A DNA stretch of 7,004 bases. Source: an uncultured Clostridia bacterium (GTDB lineage Bacteria > Bacillota > Clostridia > Christensenellales > DTU072). Within the stretch, counting starts at the first letter, position 1, and every line of letters begins with the position of its first letter. The translations under genes were made by a program, and so were the position numbers. This document shows, piece by piece, positions 5,666 through 7,004 of this stretch. The stretch spans positions 1 to 7,004 of the forward strand of contig CALVOD010000069.1 in the NCBI GenBank assembly GCA_944350065.1. The letters run 5' to 3'. A model generated the notes under the pieces. The model did not search any database and had not been told where the DNA came from. It worked only from the letters and a program-made list of their open reading frames with translations.

Positions 5666-7004
5666 TCAGGCGTCCTTGCGCGTCCAGACCGTATACCCGT
5701 CGGAAGAAGCGCCTATATCGAAAAACGCCACGAGATAATCGGATTCCTGCTTGCGCGGGTCTTCGGACTCCTCGCCGTCCTCTCCTTCAATGACGAAGGC
5801 TCTGTCGCTTACGTACACCGTTTCGGCGGCTTCGAGAAGATGCCCCGCGTCAAGGCTCATATTGCAGGCGATTATCACGTCGGGCGAATCTATCCATACC
5901 GTTTTGAGCGCGGTACAGCCGCTGAAAGCGGTACCCGCAATCTCTTTAACGGTTTTTTCTATGACTATTTCTTTAAGCGCCGTGCAACCGCGGAAAGCGC
6001 CGTCGGGTATGACGGTGACCGAAGAATTCAACGTGACCGTTTCGAGCGAAGCGCAGTTTTCGAAGGCGCACGCGCCTATAGCCGTAACACTCGTCGGAAG
6101 CGTTATGTTCACAAGTCCCGCAACGTCCTTGAAAGCGTTCGCCCCTATCGTTTCTATGCCGTCGGGTATAACGGTGGAAGCGGTGCCTTTAACGAGAGTA
6201 GCGGTATTATAGGTGAAAACGGCGTTGCTTTCCGAATAATAAACGTTATTCAACGGATCTACCGTTATCGAAGTAAGCCCCGTCGAAGTAAACGCGTCCG
6301 TACCTATGTGGGTGACGCTTGCGGGAACGGTCACCGAAATAAGCTCCGTCATTCCCTCGAAAGCGGAATCGGCAATAGCTACGGTGCCCTCTTTAATGAC
6401 CGCGTCCACTGCGGGAGCGGATTGCCCTTCGTCGTAAATATTGACGTATTTATAAGCGACCTTTCCGAAATAAACAATGCCGCTCGTAGCTACGGAGTCT
6501 GTATAAGCGCATTCGAAAGCGTCTTTACCTATGCGCTCCACGCTTGCGGGAACGGTAAGATCCATAAGCGAATAGCACCCTTCGAAAGCGCCTGCGCCTA
6601 CGTATTTCAGTCCTGCGGGCAACTTCACGTTGTCGAGGCTCTCGCACTCGAAGAACGCGCGCGCTCCGATAGCGTTAAGTTCGGAGCCTTCCCCGAAAGT
6701 TACCGTCTCGAGATCTCTGCACAACGAAAAAGCGCGCTCGCCTATATCGGTAACGGTCGCGGGGATACTTACCGCAACCAGATAGTCGCTTCTTCTGAAC
6801 GCTTCCTTGTCGATTGCGGTTACCGGCTTCGAATTGAACAACGCGGGTATAGCGTAGGTATCGGCGCTCTTGTCTACAGCCCCGCTGACCGTGTACGACT
6901 CGCCGTCCGCGTTGAGCGCGTAATTGAACACCCCGTCGCTCGTAGGCGTAACGTCGCCCGCGCCCTCGTCGTTGTTTTCTTCGCCTTCGCCGTCTTCGTT
7001 TCCG
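5666..7004 (-). CDS. BspA-type leucine-rich repeat surface protein, 5' end missing
   Basis: The frame is open to the right edge of the window, so the true start and any signal peptide lie outside. The GTG at 6929-6931 is internal. The visible part begins with an acidic, Gly/Asn-rich linker (GNEDGEGEENNDEGAGD), then DGVFNYALNADGESYTVSG. About eleven LRR_5/BspA repeats of roughly 23 residues follow, with the pattern I-G-x-x-A-F-x-x-C-x-x-L-x-x-V-x-x-P-x-x-V. Two repeats carry insertions, one of them the familiar NNVYYSESNAVF type. The 70-residue tail holds another acidic stretch (EGEDGEESEDPRKQESD) and ends TVWTRKDA, with no LPXTG or membrane anchor. Such proteins are usually secreted or surface-bound and bind proteins or glycans. 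The ligand is unknown. Its own terminator follows. Confidence 0.93.
   Translation of the reverse strand, partial: GNEDGEGEENNDEGAGDVTPTSDGVFNYALNADGESYTVSGAVDKSADTYAIPALFNSKPVTAIDKEAFRRSDYLVAVSIPATVTDIGERAFSLCRDLETVTFGEGSELNAIGARAFFECESLDNVKLPAGLKYVGAGAFEGCYSLMDLTVPASVERIGKDAFECAYTDSVATSGIVYFGKVAYKYVNIYDEGQSAPAVDAVIKEGTVAIADSAFEGMTELISVTVPASVTHIGTDAFTSTGLTSITVDPLNNVYYSESNAVFTYNTATLVKGTASTVIPDGIETIGANAFKDVAGLVNITLPTSVTAIGACAFENCASLETVTLNSSVTVIPDGAFRGCTALKEIVIEKTVKEIAGTAFSGCTALKTVWIDSPDVIIACNMSLDAGHLLEAAETVYVSDRAFVIEGEDGEESEDPRKQESDYLVAFFDIGASSDGYTVWTRKDA
5882..6820 (-). repeat. Tandem LRR_5 coding repeats
   Basis: The region codes for about eleven units of roughly 23 residues, each with an AF dipeptide in its centre and a P-x-x-V ending. 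Units 5 and 7 are irregular and carry insertions of about 20-30 residues. The units have diverged at the DNA level, with only short near-identical stretches such as ACGCTTGCGGGAACGGT in two copies near 6320 and 6540. This points to old duplication rather than recent expansion. Confidence 0.8.

Noticed and set aside
6929..6931. GTG as the start of the LRR gene
   Set aside because: The frame stays open to the window edge with a typical acidic linker upstream, and no ribosome-binding site precedes the GTG.

Overview
This window looks like chromosomal DNA from a low-to-mid GC member of the Bacillota, probably an uncultured gut-type Clostridia lineage. The main reason is a ribosomal operon holding L21, the L27-processing protease Prp and an L27 with an N-terminal extension, an arrangement typical of Bacillota and relatives. 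A BspA-type leucine-rich repeat surface protein and a Clostridia-style ROK kinase fit the same picture. The exact family cannot be named from the sequence. All seven real genes lie on the minus strand, so the text runs from high to low coordinates. Long plus-strand reading frames are antisense shadows.

Right end (about 5666-7004): the 3' part of a gene for a surface-type protein with about eleven BspA/LRR_5 repeats behind an acidic linker. Its start lies outside the window, and a good intrinsic terminator follows it. Middle (1285-5566): a probable carbohydrate block of a class I mannose-6-phosphate isomerase (manA), a ROK-family sugar kinase, and a 738-residue GH63/MGH1-like (alpha/alpha)6-barrel protein. 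Read as a pathway, a glycosidase-like protein, a hexokinase-type kinase and a phosphomannose isomerase would move a mannose- or glucose-containing compound into fructose 6-phosphate. However, the barrel protein appears to lack both catalytic carboxylates and the barrel's signature tryptophans, so it may be a non-catalytic or strongly diverged member.

Left part (205-1284): rplU-prp-rpmA behind its own extended -10 promoter and a roughly 75-nt leader. prp and rpmA are 2 nt apart and probably translationally coupled. Prp is expected to trim the L27 extension so that the mature N-terminus can reach the peptidyl transferase centre.

Left edge (1-204): non-coding but dense in structure. Four consecutive inverted repeats end in a near-perfect long hairpin. 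A strong TRTGn-type sigma-A promoter follows, pointing out of the window to the left. The heptamer TTGTAGC/GCTACAA occurs three times with starts exactly 28 bp apart, twice as the arms of the long hairpin and once over the promoter -10. This region and the degenerate GH63-like protein are the two most unusual items. No mobile element, CRISPR array or tRNA was seen.
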